The notes below the pieces were generated by a model that made no database searches, was not told the DNA's origin, and worked only from the letters and a program-made list of their open reading frames with translations. A program made the position numbers and the translations under genes. A stretch of DNA of 64,000 nucleotides from contig CALODD010000116.1 in assembly GCA_942491945.1 (NCBI GenBank), positions 41,928-105,927 of the forward strand, in the 5' to 3' direction. Source of the DNA: JAJDYQ01 sp942491945 (GTDB taxonomy: Bacteria; Pseudomonadota; Gammaproteobacteria; JAJDYQ01). Within the stretch, counting starts at the first letter, position 1, and every line of letters begins with the position of its first letter. Shown here one piece after another: positions 51,926-61,804 of the stretch.

Positions 51926-52831
51926 ATGAAACAGTTAATTGAAGACAATAGGCTGATTCTAATGGAAGCAGCTATTGTTGAACAATTGCGCCGATCGGAC
52001 AATATTAAGCTAGATCAGAGTTTAGTAAATGCCCCCCTGATTTATGACGCTGCCGGGAGATCCGCATTAAAAAATTTGTACCAGTCCTACATCGATATTG
52101 CCCAAAAAGCCGGGATTCCTTTTCTTATGTGTACACCGACATGGCGTGCAAACAAGAACAGGGTTTACGGATCAACTCTTAGACGGTCTATAAATGCTGA
52201 TGCAGTTGAATTCATGAAGCAAATTCGCGATTCTCAGAATAACAGTAAACCTGTTATTAAAATCGGCGGCATGATTGGCTGTAAGAATGATTGTTATCTG
52301 CCTGAAGAGGGTTTAAGTATTTCTGATTCAGAGCTGTTTCATTCCTGGCAAATTGAGCAGCTTGCAAATGCGGGTGTCGATTTTCTCATTGCAGAAACAC
52401 TTCCAAATGTTGCTGAAGCTACTGGTATCGCAAAAGCGATGGCAGTATCAGGTTTACCGTACATTATTAGTTTTGTCATTAATAGAAATGCTAGTGTGCT
52501 TGATGGGACTAGCCTAAAGGATGCCATAGACTTTATTGATTCTAGCGTTACTATCAAACCGCTTGGATATATGGTTAATTGTGCATACCCGAGCTTTCTA
52601 TCTGCGGAAAAGCAGCCAGTAAAAATTTTCTCAAGATTGATAGGTTGCCAGGCAAATGCATCATCGCTGGATCATTGTGAACTTGATAATTCTGATGTGT
52701 TGTCTGCGGAGGATGTCTCTGAATGGGGTGAAGCAATGTTAAACCTTAACAGGATGTATGGTACGAAAATACTTGGAGGTTGTTGTGGTACAGGCAGCGA
52801 GCATTTGCGGTATATTGTTGAAAATTGTTAG
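51926..52831 (+). CDS. Homocysteine S-methyltransferase family protein
   Basis: 301 aa beta-barrel. LLIAETLPNVAEA-type residues (FLIAETLPNVAE) and the zinc-binding Cys residues in MVNCAYPSF and ILGGCCGTGSEH match the family (MmuM-like). It transfers a methyl group from S-methylmethionine or betaine to homocysteine. The strict GGCCGT motif is kept. The substrate cannot be chosen from sequence alone. Confidence 0.85.
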   Translation: MKQLIEDNRLILMEAAIVEQLRRSDNIKLDQSLVNAPLIYDAAGRSALKNLYQSYIDIAQKAGIPFLMCTPTWRANKNRVYGSTLRRSINADAVEFMKQIRDSQNNSKPVIKIGGMIGCKNDCYLPEEGLSISDSELFHSWQIEQLANAGVDFLIAETLPNVAEATGIAKAMAVSGLPYIISFVINRNASVLDGTSLKDAIDFIDSSVTIKPLGYMVNCAYPSFLSAEKQPVKIFSRLIGCQANASSLDHCELDNSDVLSAEDVSEWGEAMLNLNRMYGTKILGGCCGTGSEHLRYIVENC

Positions 52832-52974
52832 CTTTTCACCAGTTACGATTTTGAGTAATAAATGATTAAGATTTGATGTGTTTGATCTTGATATAGAGGA
52901 TAATATTTCAACCTTGTTGCAGTTTAGTATCGCAAAGCAGGAGCACAAGAAAAGCCAATGATAAAACTCTCACG

Positions 52975-53610
52975 ATGACTGTAAATCCTACACCTGCACT
53001 GCTAGACAACCTGTACTGGATAACGATGATCGCGGTTATCGTCTCATCGGCTTCGGGTGTCCTCAAGGCAGGATTCAAGCAGTTCGATTTGTTTGGTGTG
53101 ATTATCATTGCAATCGCAACGGGACTGGGTGGTGGCTCATTGCGTGATATGTTACTGGACAGAGAAGTGTTCTGGATTCGTGATCAGGGATTCTTTATTG
53201 CCTCACTTGGAAGCGCCATAGCAATCTTCCTGGCAGCACGCCTGGTTGTGATCTCTCCTAAATTTTTCCTGGTCGCTGATGCCGCGGGCCTGGCAACTTT
53301 TGGCATAGCTGGAACACTGGTTTCATTGATGGTGGGGGCACCCTGGCTGGTTGCCAGCTTTATGGGTGTCATGACAGGCACTATGGGCGGAATTTTTCGA
53401 GATGTGTTATGCAATGAACCTCCTGTAGTTTTTCAAAGCCCACTCTATGCGACCGTATCGTGGGCAGGTTCACTGTTGTTTATTTGTTTTTTACTGCTGA
53501 ACCTGGAAATTACTTTTGCCGCGATCATTGCCGGACTGGCCATGTTTATCGCTCGACTGCTGGCTATATATTTTAATATCAGCCTGCCAAGGTTTCGCTT
53601 CAAATCATGA
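52975..53610 (+). CDS. Trimeric intracellular cation channel family protein (UPF0126)
   Basis: 211 aa with seven transmembrane helices. The two homologous halves contain the glycine-rich motifs GLGGGSLRDMLL and MGGIFRDVLCNEPP, which form the K+ pore in bacterial and eukaryotic TRIC channels. YicG is the usual E. coli name. The ATG lies 6 bases after a run ATAAAACTCTCACG without a strong ribosome site. Confidence 0.88.
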   Translation: MTVNPTPALLDNLYWITMIAVIVSSASGVLKAGFKQFDLFGVIIIAIATGLGGGSLRDMLLDREVFWIRDQGFFIASLGSAIAIFLAARLVVISPKFFLVADAAGLATFGIAGTLVSLMVGAPWLVASFMGVMTGTMGGIFRDVLCNEPPVVFQSPLYATVSWAGSLLFICFLLLNLEITFAAIIAGLAMFIARLLAIYFNISLPRFRFKS

Positions 53611-53674
53611 AGCAATTCTCATCGTTAACAGTAAATAAACAATAATCCAGCTTTATTCATTTTTGATCTTAAAT

Positions 53675-54091
53675 ATGAATAGCTTTGAATTAGATCCGAG
53701 ACTTGAAAAAGACTGCCTGGTATTGGGAAGGCCGGATATCAGCATGTTATTGTTGATGAACAATGCACTGGTTCCCTGGTTCATACTTGTACCGCGCACA
53801 TATAAAACAGAATTTATTGATTTATCAGAGGCAGAGCAAGCCAGTCTGCTAGAAGAAATCAATATTCTATCTGCCTTTATAAAAAGTAATTTTGAAGTAA
53901 CGAAATTGAATACAGCATCTATTGGTAATATTGTAAGTCAGCTGCATGTACACGTCGTTGGACGTCACCCTTCGGATTATTGCTGGCCCGGTGTTGTCTG
54001 GGGAACGAAGGAGAGGAAGAAATATACCGATACACAGGTGAGTGAGATCATAGTAGCGCTTAAGCAGCAGTTTGGTAATAAATTCATATAA
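53675..54091 (+). CDS. HIT-domain nucleotide hydrolase-like protein
   Basis: 138 aa from the ATG at 53675. NIVSQLHVHVVGRHPSDYCWPGVVWG is the motif region; in this group the first His of H-x-H-x-H is Gln, as in many short bacterial HIT proteins, and two His remain. HIT proteins split nucleotide-phosphoramidates or diadenosine polyphosphates. The longer TTG start at 53663 is less likely. Confidence 0.87.
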   Translation: MNSFELDPRLEKDCLVLGRPDISMLLLMNNALVPWFILVPRTYKTEFIDLSEAEQASLLEEINILSAFIKSNFEVTKLNTASIGNIVSQLHVHVVGRHPSDYCWPGVVWGTKERKKYTDTQVSEIIVALKQQFGNKFI

Positions 54092-54281
54092 GTTGCTGCG
54101 GCATTAACTCATATCTTATTGATTTATTAGTGCTCTTCAGTATTCATCACGCGGGCAGCTAAGTCAGTCAGCAGTATTTTTGTGAGAATAGAGTCTAAAT
54201 TATTGATGGTTCACTGGTAAAATAGCCATATGTGACACAATGGGTAATTAAGCTAACATTTACGCTCAGGAATTTTGAATA

Positions 54282-54530
54282 ATGGCGAAAGGTAAGAAAT
54301 TCGACTGCCGGGTATTAAAAGACGGTGATAGCTGGACAGCAGAAATCATCAGGCGGAAAACATCAAAGGAAATTGTCGTGTCAAAAAGTCAGAGCGGATT
54401 CGCATCTGAAGACGATGCACAGGAATGGGCAGAGGGTGAATTAAAATCATTTCTAAAGAACTTGAATGAGCGGAATAAACGTCGTTCAGAAGAACAGAAC
54501 AAAAGCAGGCGGGAAGAAACTACATTGTAG
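54282..54530 (+). CDS. DUF3622-family protein
   Basis: 82 aa. MAKGKKFDCRVLKDGDSWTAEIIRRKTSKEIVVSKSQSGF... the pattern WTAEIIRRKTSK and FASEDDAQEWAEGELKSFLKN is typical of DUF3622, a small proteobacterial family of unknown role. A basic, Glu/Arg-rich tail ends it. No signal peptide; likely cytoplasmic. Confidence 0.8.
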   Translation: MAKGKKFDCRVLKDGDSWTAEIIRRKTSKEIVVSKSQSGFASEDDAQEWAEGELKSFLKNLNERNKRRSEEQNKSRREETTL

Positions 54531-54695
54531 CAACAGTAACAACTAATAAAGATATCGTACTATTGTATCTATGTTGAGTTTCCTCTAAGTTCAGAAGTAT
54601 ATAGAGGTTAAAAAATTAGACTATTGTGCACAATGACGCAGATTTTGAACTAGACCAGCCAGGGCTTTTATAAATTGATTCTCAGAGGACTCCCG

Positions 54696-55127
54696 ATGAA
54701 AATTACGCAACTGTTTTTAACTTTAATTCTTTCCTTTGCTTCACAGCCTGGTTTCACAGCTGAGGCTAATGTTGAAAAAGAAGGCGAAGAATTATACAAA
54801 AAGCATTGTTCAGCGTGTCACGGCAACACAGGTGGCATGGATATGAGTCAAAGGTTAGCGCCACCGATAATAGCAGTAAGAATGCACTATATAGGGCAAT
54901 ACCCGGACAAGGACTCCTTCGTAATGGTGGTGGCTGACTGGCTAGAAAAACAGGATGAGAGTAAAAGTCTGATGCGCGGTGCTATTCGAAGATTTAATAT
55001 CATGCCACCGGTTTATGTAAGTAGAGAAGATGCTGAGAAGATTGCTGCTTATATATATGACGGAGATGTTGAAAAACCCGCTGGTTTTGATGCCCATGTT
55101 GAGAAAATGCATGGCAAGATGTATTAA
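54696..55127 (+). CDS. Monohaem c-type cytochrome
   Basis: 143 aa from the ATG at 54696. A signal peptide (ITQLFLTLILSFASQPGFTA) is followed by KKHCSACHGNTGGMD, a CxxCH haem site, and RFNIMPPVYVSREDA, whose Met may be the sixth iron ligand. Periplasmic electron carrier. It stands 82 bases upstream of a dihaem cytochrome gene, so the two may share a transcript. Confidence 0.87.
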   Translation: MKITQLFLTLILSFASQPGFTAEANVEKEGEELYKKHCSACHGNTGGMDMSQRLAPPIIAVRMHYIGQYPDKDSFVMVVADWLEKQDESKSLMRGAIRRFNIMPPVYVSREDAEKIAAYIYDGDVEKPAGFDAHVEKMHGKMY

Positions 55128-55209
55128 TATCAAAAAACATTGTTGTTATGCCATGTATGATCTATCAAAATGATGATGCTCAACAGGAAGTAATGCTCAG
55201 GAGAGGCGT

Positions 55210-55872
55210 ATGAAAAATTTCATTAATGCCGGGTTACTGCTAATGGCACTCATGCTCAGTACGCCTGAAGTTTCGGCCAATCCTCCTCTTGCCTATGAAG
55301 GTCGGCGGCTCTATGTATCCTACTGCCTGTTGTGCCATGGTTCCGAGGGTAAGGGAGATGGTCCGCTGGCAAAGGCGATGGATATAAGTCCCGCAGACCT
55401 GAGTACGACTGTGCGTTCCAGAAGCGACACTATCCTGACAAAGATAATTACCGGCGAGGGCCGACAGACTATTACAGGCCGCGATCGCCATAACCTGCTA
55501 AGTGAGGCAATGCCAGAATGGAAGGATGTATTCAGTGCTAATCAGGTTCAGGCATTGATTGCCTACCTGCGCTTCCTGAGCAGGGCAAAACACGAACTGA
55601 TGGGTGACCCTGAAGTTGGCATGCAGTTATACCAGAAATATTGCCAGGTTTGTCATGGTACGGAAGGCGATGGTGATGGCATCATGACGAATTTGATGGG
55701 GATCACGCCGATGGACCATACCAATCCCAACGAGACCAATGCCCTCGATAATGAAGAAATCGCGAGACGGATTCTGGATGGTAAAGGGCGATATATGCCT
55801 GCCTGGCGTGGCATTCTTAACCAGACTGATGTCGAAGCGCTTGTCAGTTACATACGCTTACTGTCACACTGA
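55210..55872 (+). CDS. Dihaem c-type cytochrome
   Basis: 220 aa. A signal peptide (LLLMALMLSTPEVSA) is followed by two cytochrome c domains of about 90 residues with YCLLCHGSEGKGDG and YCQVCHGTEGDGDG (CxxCH twice), and Met ligands likely in SEAMPEW and RYMPAW. The domains are similar, so it probably arose by duplication. Soluble periplasmic electron carrier. Confidence 0.88.
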   Translation: MKNFINAGLLLMALMLSTPEVSANPPLAYEGRRLYVSYCLLCHGSEGKGDGPLAKAMDISPADLSTTVRSRSDTILTKIITGEGRQTITGRDRHNLLSEAMPEWKDVFSANQVQALIAYLRFLSRAKHELMGDPEVGMQLYQKYCQVCHGTEGDGDGIMTNLMGITPMDHTNPNETNALDNEEIARRILDGKGRYMPAWRGILNQTDVEALVSYIRLLSH

Positions 55873-55905
55873 TAGCAGTAGCCGGTCGTGGGTTCATTCC
55901 CGTCG

Positions 55906-57394
55906 TTACTTGCTGCGAAGTAACGACCCCAGGATACCACGCAGGAATTTTCCTCCTTCACGGCCAAGAGTGGTGCCAACAGAGCGGGCAGCACTCTTGA
56001 GCATGGCCTCTGACCAGCTCTCACGACTGGATGTTCGTTTGCCTTGTGCGGCTGGATTTCTTTTTCGCTTCTTCTTCAGCGGCTTCTCTTTGCTCCTGTT
56101 CGGCTTTCAATGCCCGCAGTTTGAGCAGCTCATAGGCAGATTCACGATCAACAGCATCATCATATTTGCCATTGAACGGTGAACGTTTAATCGTTTGTGC
56201 GCGTTCGTCAGCTGTTAACGGTCCCATTTGTGATTCTGGCGGACGGATTAATGTTCGCTCAACAATCGTCGGGCTGCCTTTCGCGTCGAGTGTAGAGACC
56301 AGGGCTTCACCGATTCCAAGCTCTGTAATGACCTGTTGAGTATCCAGATTCGGGTTGGGACGAAAGTTCTCTGCAACGGCCTTGATGGCTTTCCTGTCTT
56401 TTGGTGTAAAGGCGCGTAACGCATGCTGAACCCGCAAGCCAAGCTGGCCCAGGACATCTTCGGGGATATCGAGGGGGCTTTGCGATATGAAGTAGACGCC
56501 AACACCTTTTGAACGAATCAACCGCACAACCTGCTCGACTTTATCCAGCAGGGGTTTCGGTGCCTGGTCAAACAGCAGGTGTGCTTCATCAAAAAAGAAA
56601 ACCAGTTTGGGACGATCAGCATCTCCAACTTCAGGCAGTTCTTCAAAAAGTTCAGACAATAGCCAGAGCAGGAAAGTGGCGTAAAGCCTTGGTGAATTTG
56701 ATACCAGTTTTGTCACATCCATGATGCTGATGACACCGTTTCCAGAGAAGTCTGTCTTCATCAGATCTTCTATGCTGGCTGCAGGCTCTCCAAAAAAGAA
56801 TTCTGCCTGCTGTTCTTCAAGCACCAGTAAACGACGCTGAATTGCCCCAATACTGGCACTTGAAATGTTGCCGTATTCAGATTTCAGTTCTTTTGCATTA
56901 TCGCCCATCCAGATCAGCATTGAGCGCAGGTCCTTCAGATCCAGAAGCAGTAATTTATTGTCATCGGCAATCCGGAATGCACTATAGAGGATGCCTGTCT
57001 GGGTGTCGTTCAGTTCCAGCAAGGTAGACAACAGCAAGGGGCCCAGCTCGGATATTGTTGTTCGGAATGGATGCCCGAGGTCACCAAATAAATCCCAGAA
57101 CACAATTGGGTACTGGCGAGCCTGGTAATCATCAATTTTTATGCTGGAAACGCGCTCATCAATTTTTGGATGCGGTTTGCCTGCTTTTGAAAGGCCGGAA
57201 AGATCTCCCTTAACATCAGCCATGAAGACTGGAACGCCGAGTTTTGAGAAGCCTTCAGCGAGTATTTGCAGGGTCACTGTTTTCCCTGTGCCTGTAGCAC
57301 CAGCGATAAGCCCATGACGATTGGCCATGGCGGCATTCATGATTATCTGTCCGTTTTCACTGCCGCCAATTAGCAGCTCAGCATTCTTTTCCAT
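55906..57394 (-). CDS. HerA-like ATPase (DUF853), frameshift near the C-terminus
   Basis: About 495 aa when corrected. LIAGATGTGKTVTLQILAEGF is the Walker A loop; PKLVFFFDEAHLLFD is Walker B. The main frame ends at 56021 after RTRQTNIQS. The family C-terminus (SREGAMLKSA-like; here SSRESWSEAMLKSAARSVG and FLRGILGSLLRSK) continues in the next frame to TAA at 55906-55908, so one base is extra near 56045-56060. DUF853/YjgR proteins are HerA-like hexameric translocases of unknown role; losing the tail may not matter. Convergent with the cytochrome gene. Confidence 0.82.
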
Positions 57395-57495
57395 CTATTG
57401 CCCTTGTAGGTTTTGTGTATTGGTAGGTAAATTAGCAGTGCTATGATAACGCCGAATTCTTATCTAATCTCTGATCTATTCTATACAGGTGATAA

Positions 57496-58138
57496 ATGTT
57501 TGAATACAAAAAGATGCAAATGGTTTCGCGTGATAGTGCTCTACCGGGTCGTTCTGAAAAGATGCGTGTGGCCAGCAAAAATATTGTAACTGGGAATCCT
57601 ATGCTTGAACCTGTCCCTGAAAATATTGAATTTGCCCTGTTTGGCATGGGCTGCTTCTGGGGTGCTGAACGCAAGTTCTGGCAGCTTGAAGGTGTGTGGT
57701 CGACTGCCGTAGGTTATGCAGCAGGATTCACAGCAAACCCGACATATGAAGAAGTTTGTAGCGGGCAAACAGGTCACAATGAGGTGGTCAGGGTTCTATT
57801 CGACAGGAATACAGTTGACTACAGCGTCCTTCTGAAGACTTTCTGGGAATCACACGACCCGACCCAGGGAATGCGCCAGGGTAATGACCGCGGAACTCAG
57901 TATCGATCGGGAATTTATTGTATGAACGATGATCAGTACAAGCAGGCACTTTCTTCAAAGGAAAATTATCAGCGTAAGCTCACTGCGGCTGGCTATGGTA
58001 CCATCACGACGGAGATACGTCATGGCACCGGAGTTCTTTTTTGCTGAAGATTATCATCAGCAGTACCTGGCAAAGAACCCAAATGGATATTGTGGGCTTG
58101 GTGGAACCGGTGTTTTATGCGCGGCAAATGAAACGTAA
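57496..58138 (+). pseudogene. msrA: Methionine sulfoxide reductase MsrA, one-base frameshift
   Basis: MsrA reduces methionine-S-sulfoxide. FGMGCFWGAERKFWQL carries the catalytic Cys; GYAAGFTANPTYEEVCSGQTGHNEVV and GNDRGTQYRSGIY follow in frame. At 58023-58024 (CATGGCACC) an extra G ends the frame after GVLFC, while the correct continuation APEFFFAEDYHQQYLAKNPNGYCGLGG is in the next frame to 58138, with the resolving Cys. It is otherwise complete (about 213 aa), so a sequencing error is quite possible. Confidence 0.9.
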
Positions 58139-58243
58139 AGATTTAAATAACGGGCGTGAAATCATTAGCAATTGATGCGAAGCGGCATTAATTCAGGTTA
58201 TATTTGGCGTGTCGGGATATAAAATAATGTTTACAGGTGAGAA

Positions 58244-58990
58244 ATGATAAACAAAATTATTGGGGCAACAACTGCATTATTGTTCTTTTTTGGTGCTTCA
58301 GCCGCTAGCGCTGTAGAGCCCTCTGGTGATTTGACACTACTCATCGCCAAGGACAAGACACGCGTATATGCGAGTTACTATCGCTCGATGAACAACAACT
58401 CAAAAATCGCCCTGTTATTTCACCAGGCCGGTTCAAACAGGATGGAGTATGAACCGCTTTTGTCCACTATGCATATTGCCGGATTTGACACATTGACGGT
58501 AGACCAGCGCTCTGGAGATACACGCTGGGGTGCAGATAACATGACAGTAAAGCGCATCGGTCAATCTGCTGAATATATTGATGCCTATGCAGATCTTGAA
58601 GCTGCATTAGAGTACGCTGTAAAACGAAAATATAAAACAATAGTTGTGGTTGGCAGTTCCTATTCTGCCTCACTGGCAATCGTGCTGGCGAGTAAAAACC
58701 CTGAGAAGGTTACAGCCGTAGCAGCATTCTCTCCAGGTGAATATTTTACCAATAAAAACTGGATTAAAACGTCCGCAGAGAAGTTGCGGGTGCCGCTCTA
58801 TGTTACAGGTGCAACGGATGAAAAGCAGAGGGTGGATGAAATCCTGGTAAAGACTGCAGGCAATGATGTAACTTACTATCGTCCTATAAATTCAGTGCAC
58901 GGTGTATCGACATGTCGCCAGGACATGAACCCGGAAGGATATAAAGAGAATCTGCAGAACTTCTCAAAATTTCTCGAGCGCTTCAAGTAA
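58244..58990 (+). CDS. Secreted alpha/beta hydrolase
   Basis: 248 aa. A signal peptide (ATTALLFFFGASAASA) leads the protein to the periplasm. VVVGSSYSASLAIVLASK is the nucleophile elbow (Ser), with LFHQAGSNRMEYEPLL as the oxyanion-hole region and NSVHGVSTC giving His near the end. It resembles dienelactone-hydrolase-like proteins. The substrate is not known. Confidence 0.8.
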   Translation: MINKIIGATTALLFFFGASAASAVEPSGDLTLLIAKDKTRVYASYYRSMNNNSKIALLFHQAGSNRMEYEPLLSTMHIAGFDTLTVDQRSGDTRWGADNMTVKRIGQSAEYIDAYADLEAALEYAVKRKYKTIVVVGSSYSASLAIVLASKNPEKVTAVAAFSPGEYFTNKNWIKTSAEKLRVPLYVTGATDEKQRVDEILVKTAGNDVTYYRPINSVHGVSTCRQDMNPEGYKENLQNFSKFLERFK

Positions 58991-59001
58991 TTTAAGATTA
59001 C

Positions 59002-59066
59002 ATTCAGTATCCTGATACTGAATATATAAAAGAAAAAAGCCCCGCATGTTTCCATACGGGGCTTTT
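59002..59066. terminator. Two hairpins between the hydrolase and groEL genes
   Basis: ATTCAGTATC/GATACTGAAT (59002-59023) is a perfect ten-base hairpin. AAGCCCCG/CGGGGCTT (59037-59064) is preceded by an A-run and followed by TTTT, so it can end both the hydrolase and the leftward groEL transcripts. Confidence 0.75.
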
Positions 59067-59113
59067 CATTACTCACCTGAATGGTGTCTCAGGCAATAGC
59101 GTGAGGGTATTGC

Positions 59114-60772
59114 TTACATCATGCCGCCCATACCGCCCATGCCACCCATACCGCCCATGTCACCCATGTCCGGCATGCCGCCGCCAGAGTCTTTACTTGG
59201 CTTGTCAGCGACCATCGCTTCAGTGGTGATCATCAGGCTGGCAATTGACGATGCATTCTGCAGGGCTGTACGGGTTACCTTGGTAGGATCAAGGATACCC
59301 ATTTCGATCATATCTCCATACTCGCCCGTTGCTGCATTGTAGCCAAAGTTACCCGATCCTTCGCGAACCTTATTGACTACTACAGAGCCTTCTTCACCGG
59401 CATTGGCAACGATCTGGCGCAGCGGATCCTGCAGGGCACGAAGAACGATTGAAATACCGACATCCTGATCATGGTTGTCGCCTTTGACCTTTTCGACTGC
59501 AGTCATGACGCGTATTAGTGCTGCTCCGCCACCAGGTACTACGCCCTCTTCTACTGCAGCACGGGTAGCATGCAATGCATCTTCAACGCGGGCCTTTTTC
59601 TCTTTCATCTCGACCTCTGTTGCGGCACCTACCTTGATTACTGCTACGCCGCCGGCGAGTTTGGCAACACGTTCCTGCATTTTTTCCTTGTCGTAATCAG
59701 AAGTTGCTTCTTCGATCTGGGTACGAATCTGCGCAACGCGAGCGCTGATGTCATCATGGCTGCCTTCACCGTCAATAACGGTGGTGTTTTCTTTCGTCAC
59801 CTGGATACGCTTGGCGCTGCCGAGCTGTTCGAGAGTGGCTGTTTCAAGGCTCAGGCCGACTTCTTCAGAAATCACCTGCCCGCCTGTCAGAATGGCAATA
59901 TCCTGCAGCATAGCTTTACGTCGATCACCAAAACCGGGGGCCTTGACGGCGCAAACTTTTACAATGCCTCGAATGTTATTGACCACCAGGGTTGCAAGTG
60001 CTTCGCCTTCAATATCTTCAGCAATAATCAGCAGAGGGCGGCCGGCTTTAGCAACAGCTTCTAGAACAGGAAGCAGTTCGCGGATATTTGAAATCTTTTT
60101 TTCGTTAATCAGGATCAGCGGATTCTCCATATCAGTGCTCATGCTGTCCTGGTTATTAACGAAGTAGGGAGACAGGTAGCCGCGGTCAAACTGCATGCCT
60201 TCAACGATATCCAGTTCATTATCAAGGGCGTTGCCTTCTTCGACGGTGATTACGCCTTCTTTACCGACTTTTTCCATTGCCTGCGCGATAATGTCACCAA
60301 TGCTGGTATCGGAGTTTGCAGAAACTGTGCCGACCTGTGCTATCTCTTTATGATCAGAGCAGGGACGGGACAGTGACTTCAATTCCTCTGTCGCAACAAT
60401 GACAGCCTTGTCAATACCGCGCTTGAGATCCATAGGGTTCATACCGGCGGCGACTGATTTCAGACCCTCGCGTACCAGGCCCTGTGCCAGAACGGTAGCG
60501 GTAGTTGTGCCGTCACCGGCGATATCAGAGGTTCTGGATGCGACTTCTTTGAGCATCTGTGCACCCATATTTTCGAACTTGTCTTCCAGCTCGATTTCCT
60601 TGGCTACAGATACGCCGTCCTTGGTAACGGTTGGTGCACCGAATGCTTTATCCAGTACTACGTTGCGGCCTTTAGGGCCAAGTGTAACTTTTACTGCATC
60701 AGCCAGGACATTGACACCGGCGAGGATGCGAGCTCGTGAACTTTCACCAAATTTAACTTCTTTTGCAGACAT
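59114..60772 (-). CDS. groL: Chaperonin GroEL
   Basis: 552 aa, normal length. AKEVKFGESSRARILAGVNVLADAVK starts it; GDGTTTATVLAQGLV is the ATP-binding core; DKEKMQERVAKLAGGVAVIKVG is the family signature region. The C-terminus ends in GGM repeats (MGGMGGMGGMGGMM). It forms double seven-mer rings with GroES for ATP-driven folding. It sits 50 bases downstream of groES in one leftward operon. Confidence 0.97.
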   Translation of the reverse strand: MSAKEVKFGESSRARILAGVNVLADAVKVTLGPKGRNVVLDKAFGAPTVTKDGVSVAKEIELEDKFENMGAQMLKEVASRTSDIAGDGTTTATVLAQGLVREGLKSVAAGMNPMDLKRGIDKAVIVATEELKSLSRPCSDHKEIAQVGTVSANSDTSIGDIIAQAMEKVGKEGVITVEEGNALDNELDIVEGMQFDRGYLSPYFVNNQDSMSTDMENPLILINEKKISNIRELLPVLEAVAKAGRPLLIIAEDIEGEALATLVVNNIRGIVKVCAVKAPGFGDRRKAMLQDIAILTGGQVISEEVGLSLETATLEQLGSAKRIQVTKENTTVIDGEGSHDDISARVAQIRTQIEEATSDYDKEKMQERVAKLAGGVAVIKVGAATEVEMKEKKARVEDALHATRAAVEEGVVPGGGAALIRVMTAVEKVKGDNHDQDVGISIVLRALQDPLRQIVANAGEEGSVVVNKVREGSGNFGYNAATGEYGDMIEMGILDPTKVTRTALQNASSIASLMITTEAMVADKPSKDSGGGMPDMGDMGGMGGMGGMGGMM

Positions 60773-60821
60773 GTTTTTTCGTCCTTTAAAATATTCTATG
60801 TTCTATGTGTTATGCAGTCGT

Positions 60822-61109
60822 TTATTCGACTACAGCCATAATGTCATCTTCGCGCATGACGAGAAGCTCTTCGCCATCGATCTTGACCTCGGTGCCGGAA
60901 TACTTTCCGAACAGCACTTTGTCGCCCGCTTTGACATCAAGCGGCCTGACATCGCCATTTTCACTGATCTTGCCGTTGCCGACAGAGATCACCATGCCTT
61001 CCATCGGTTTCTCGGTTGCGGAATCAGGCAGGACAATACCACCGGCTGTGGTGCGTTCTTCGTCTAGTCTGCGTACGACTACACGGTCATGAAGTGGACG
61101 AATACTCAT
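60822..61109 (-). CDS. groS: Co-chaperonin GroES
   Basis: 95 aa from the ATG at 61109; the longer frame to 61220 adds residues that run through the CIRCE site and is not used. MSIRPLHDRVVVRRLDEE starts the family; TAGGIVLPDSA is the mobile loop that meets GroEL. The operon order is groES-groEL. Confidence 0.96.
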   Translation of the reverse strand: MSIRPLHDRVVVRRLDEERTTAGGIVLPDSATEKPMEGMVISVGNGKISENGDVRPLDVKAGDKVLFGKYSGTEVKIDGEELLVMREDDIMAVVE

Positions 61110-61171
61110 CGTTTTTAAATCTCCAGTTTTTAAACAATTATTAAAATAGAAAAGATAGCTTGGGTGCTTTT

Positions 61172-61198
61172 TTAGCACTCTACTGTGTTGAGTGCTAA
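61172..61198 (-). promoter_or_regulatory. CIRCE operator (HrcA site)
   Basis: TTAGCACTC and GAGTGCTAA flank a nine-base spacer without mismatch, the complete CIRCE inverted repeat. It lies 63 bases upstream of groES, so HrcA should repress the groES-groEL operon. Confidence 0.95.
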
Positions 61199-61342
61199 TA
61201 ATAACCATGCGCCGAAGCATGTCAAGTTGCTAGACAAATAAGGGCATACGGATGGAATTCAAGGAAACTAGAGAGAAATTATCAATGTTCAGTTTTCGGC
61301 CACCATTAAATGACAGGATATCATTGGCTGATGAGCGCTAAT

Positions 61343-61804
61343 CTACTTATCGATACGGCGGTATTCACCTTCGATCGTTGTTGCCTCTATGGTCGGGTCA
61401 TGGCCAGGGGTATTCTGCGCAGACGGATCAGTTACATTCGGGACGATGAAAAAGTGTTTCACCGCGTTTAATGCTAACCAGCGGCGCAATGGCGGAATGA
61501 GCATCAAAAAGCCGAGTGCGTCGGTGATGAATCCCGGCAGTAAAAGAAAAATGCCACTGATGAGCAGAAACAACCCTTCAATCATTTCCATTGCCGGGAT
61601 TTCCCCGCGAGAAGCTGCCTGATTCAACCTTGAATAGACGCCAATTCCCTGCAATCGTACCAGGCTGGCACCAATGATGGCCGTTGTGATTATTGCAAGC
61701 ACGGTCCATCCGGCGCCGATTACCGAGCCAATATCAATCATCAGCCAGATTTCAGCAATAGGAGCAAGGATGAATAGCAGGAGAACCAGGGGAAAGCCTC
61801 TCAT
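61343..61804 (-). CDS. fxsA: FxsA family membrane protein
   Basis: 153 aa from the ATG at 61804, which overlaps the upstream hydrolase stop (ATGA), so they are coupled. Four membrane helices: VLLLFILAPIAEIWLMIDIG, ITTAIIGASLVRLQGI, GLFLLISGIFLLLPGFITDALGFLMLIPPLRRWL. FxsA modulates F-plasmid exclusion of phage T7 when overproduced; its normal role is unclear. It lies beside groESL in many gammaproteobacteria. Confidence 0.9.
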   Translation of the reverse strand: MRGFPLVLLLFILAPIAEIWLMIDIGSVIGAGWTVLAIITTAIIGASLVRLQGIGVYSRLNQAASRGEIPAMEMIEGLFLLISGIFLLLPGFITDALGFLMLIPPLRRWLALNAVKHFFIVPNVTDPSAQNTPGHDPTIEATTIEGEYRRIDK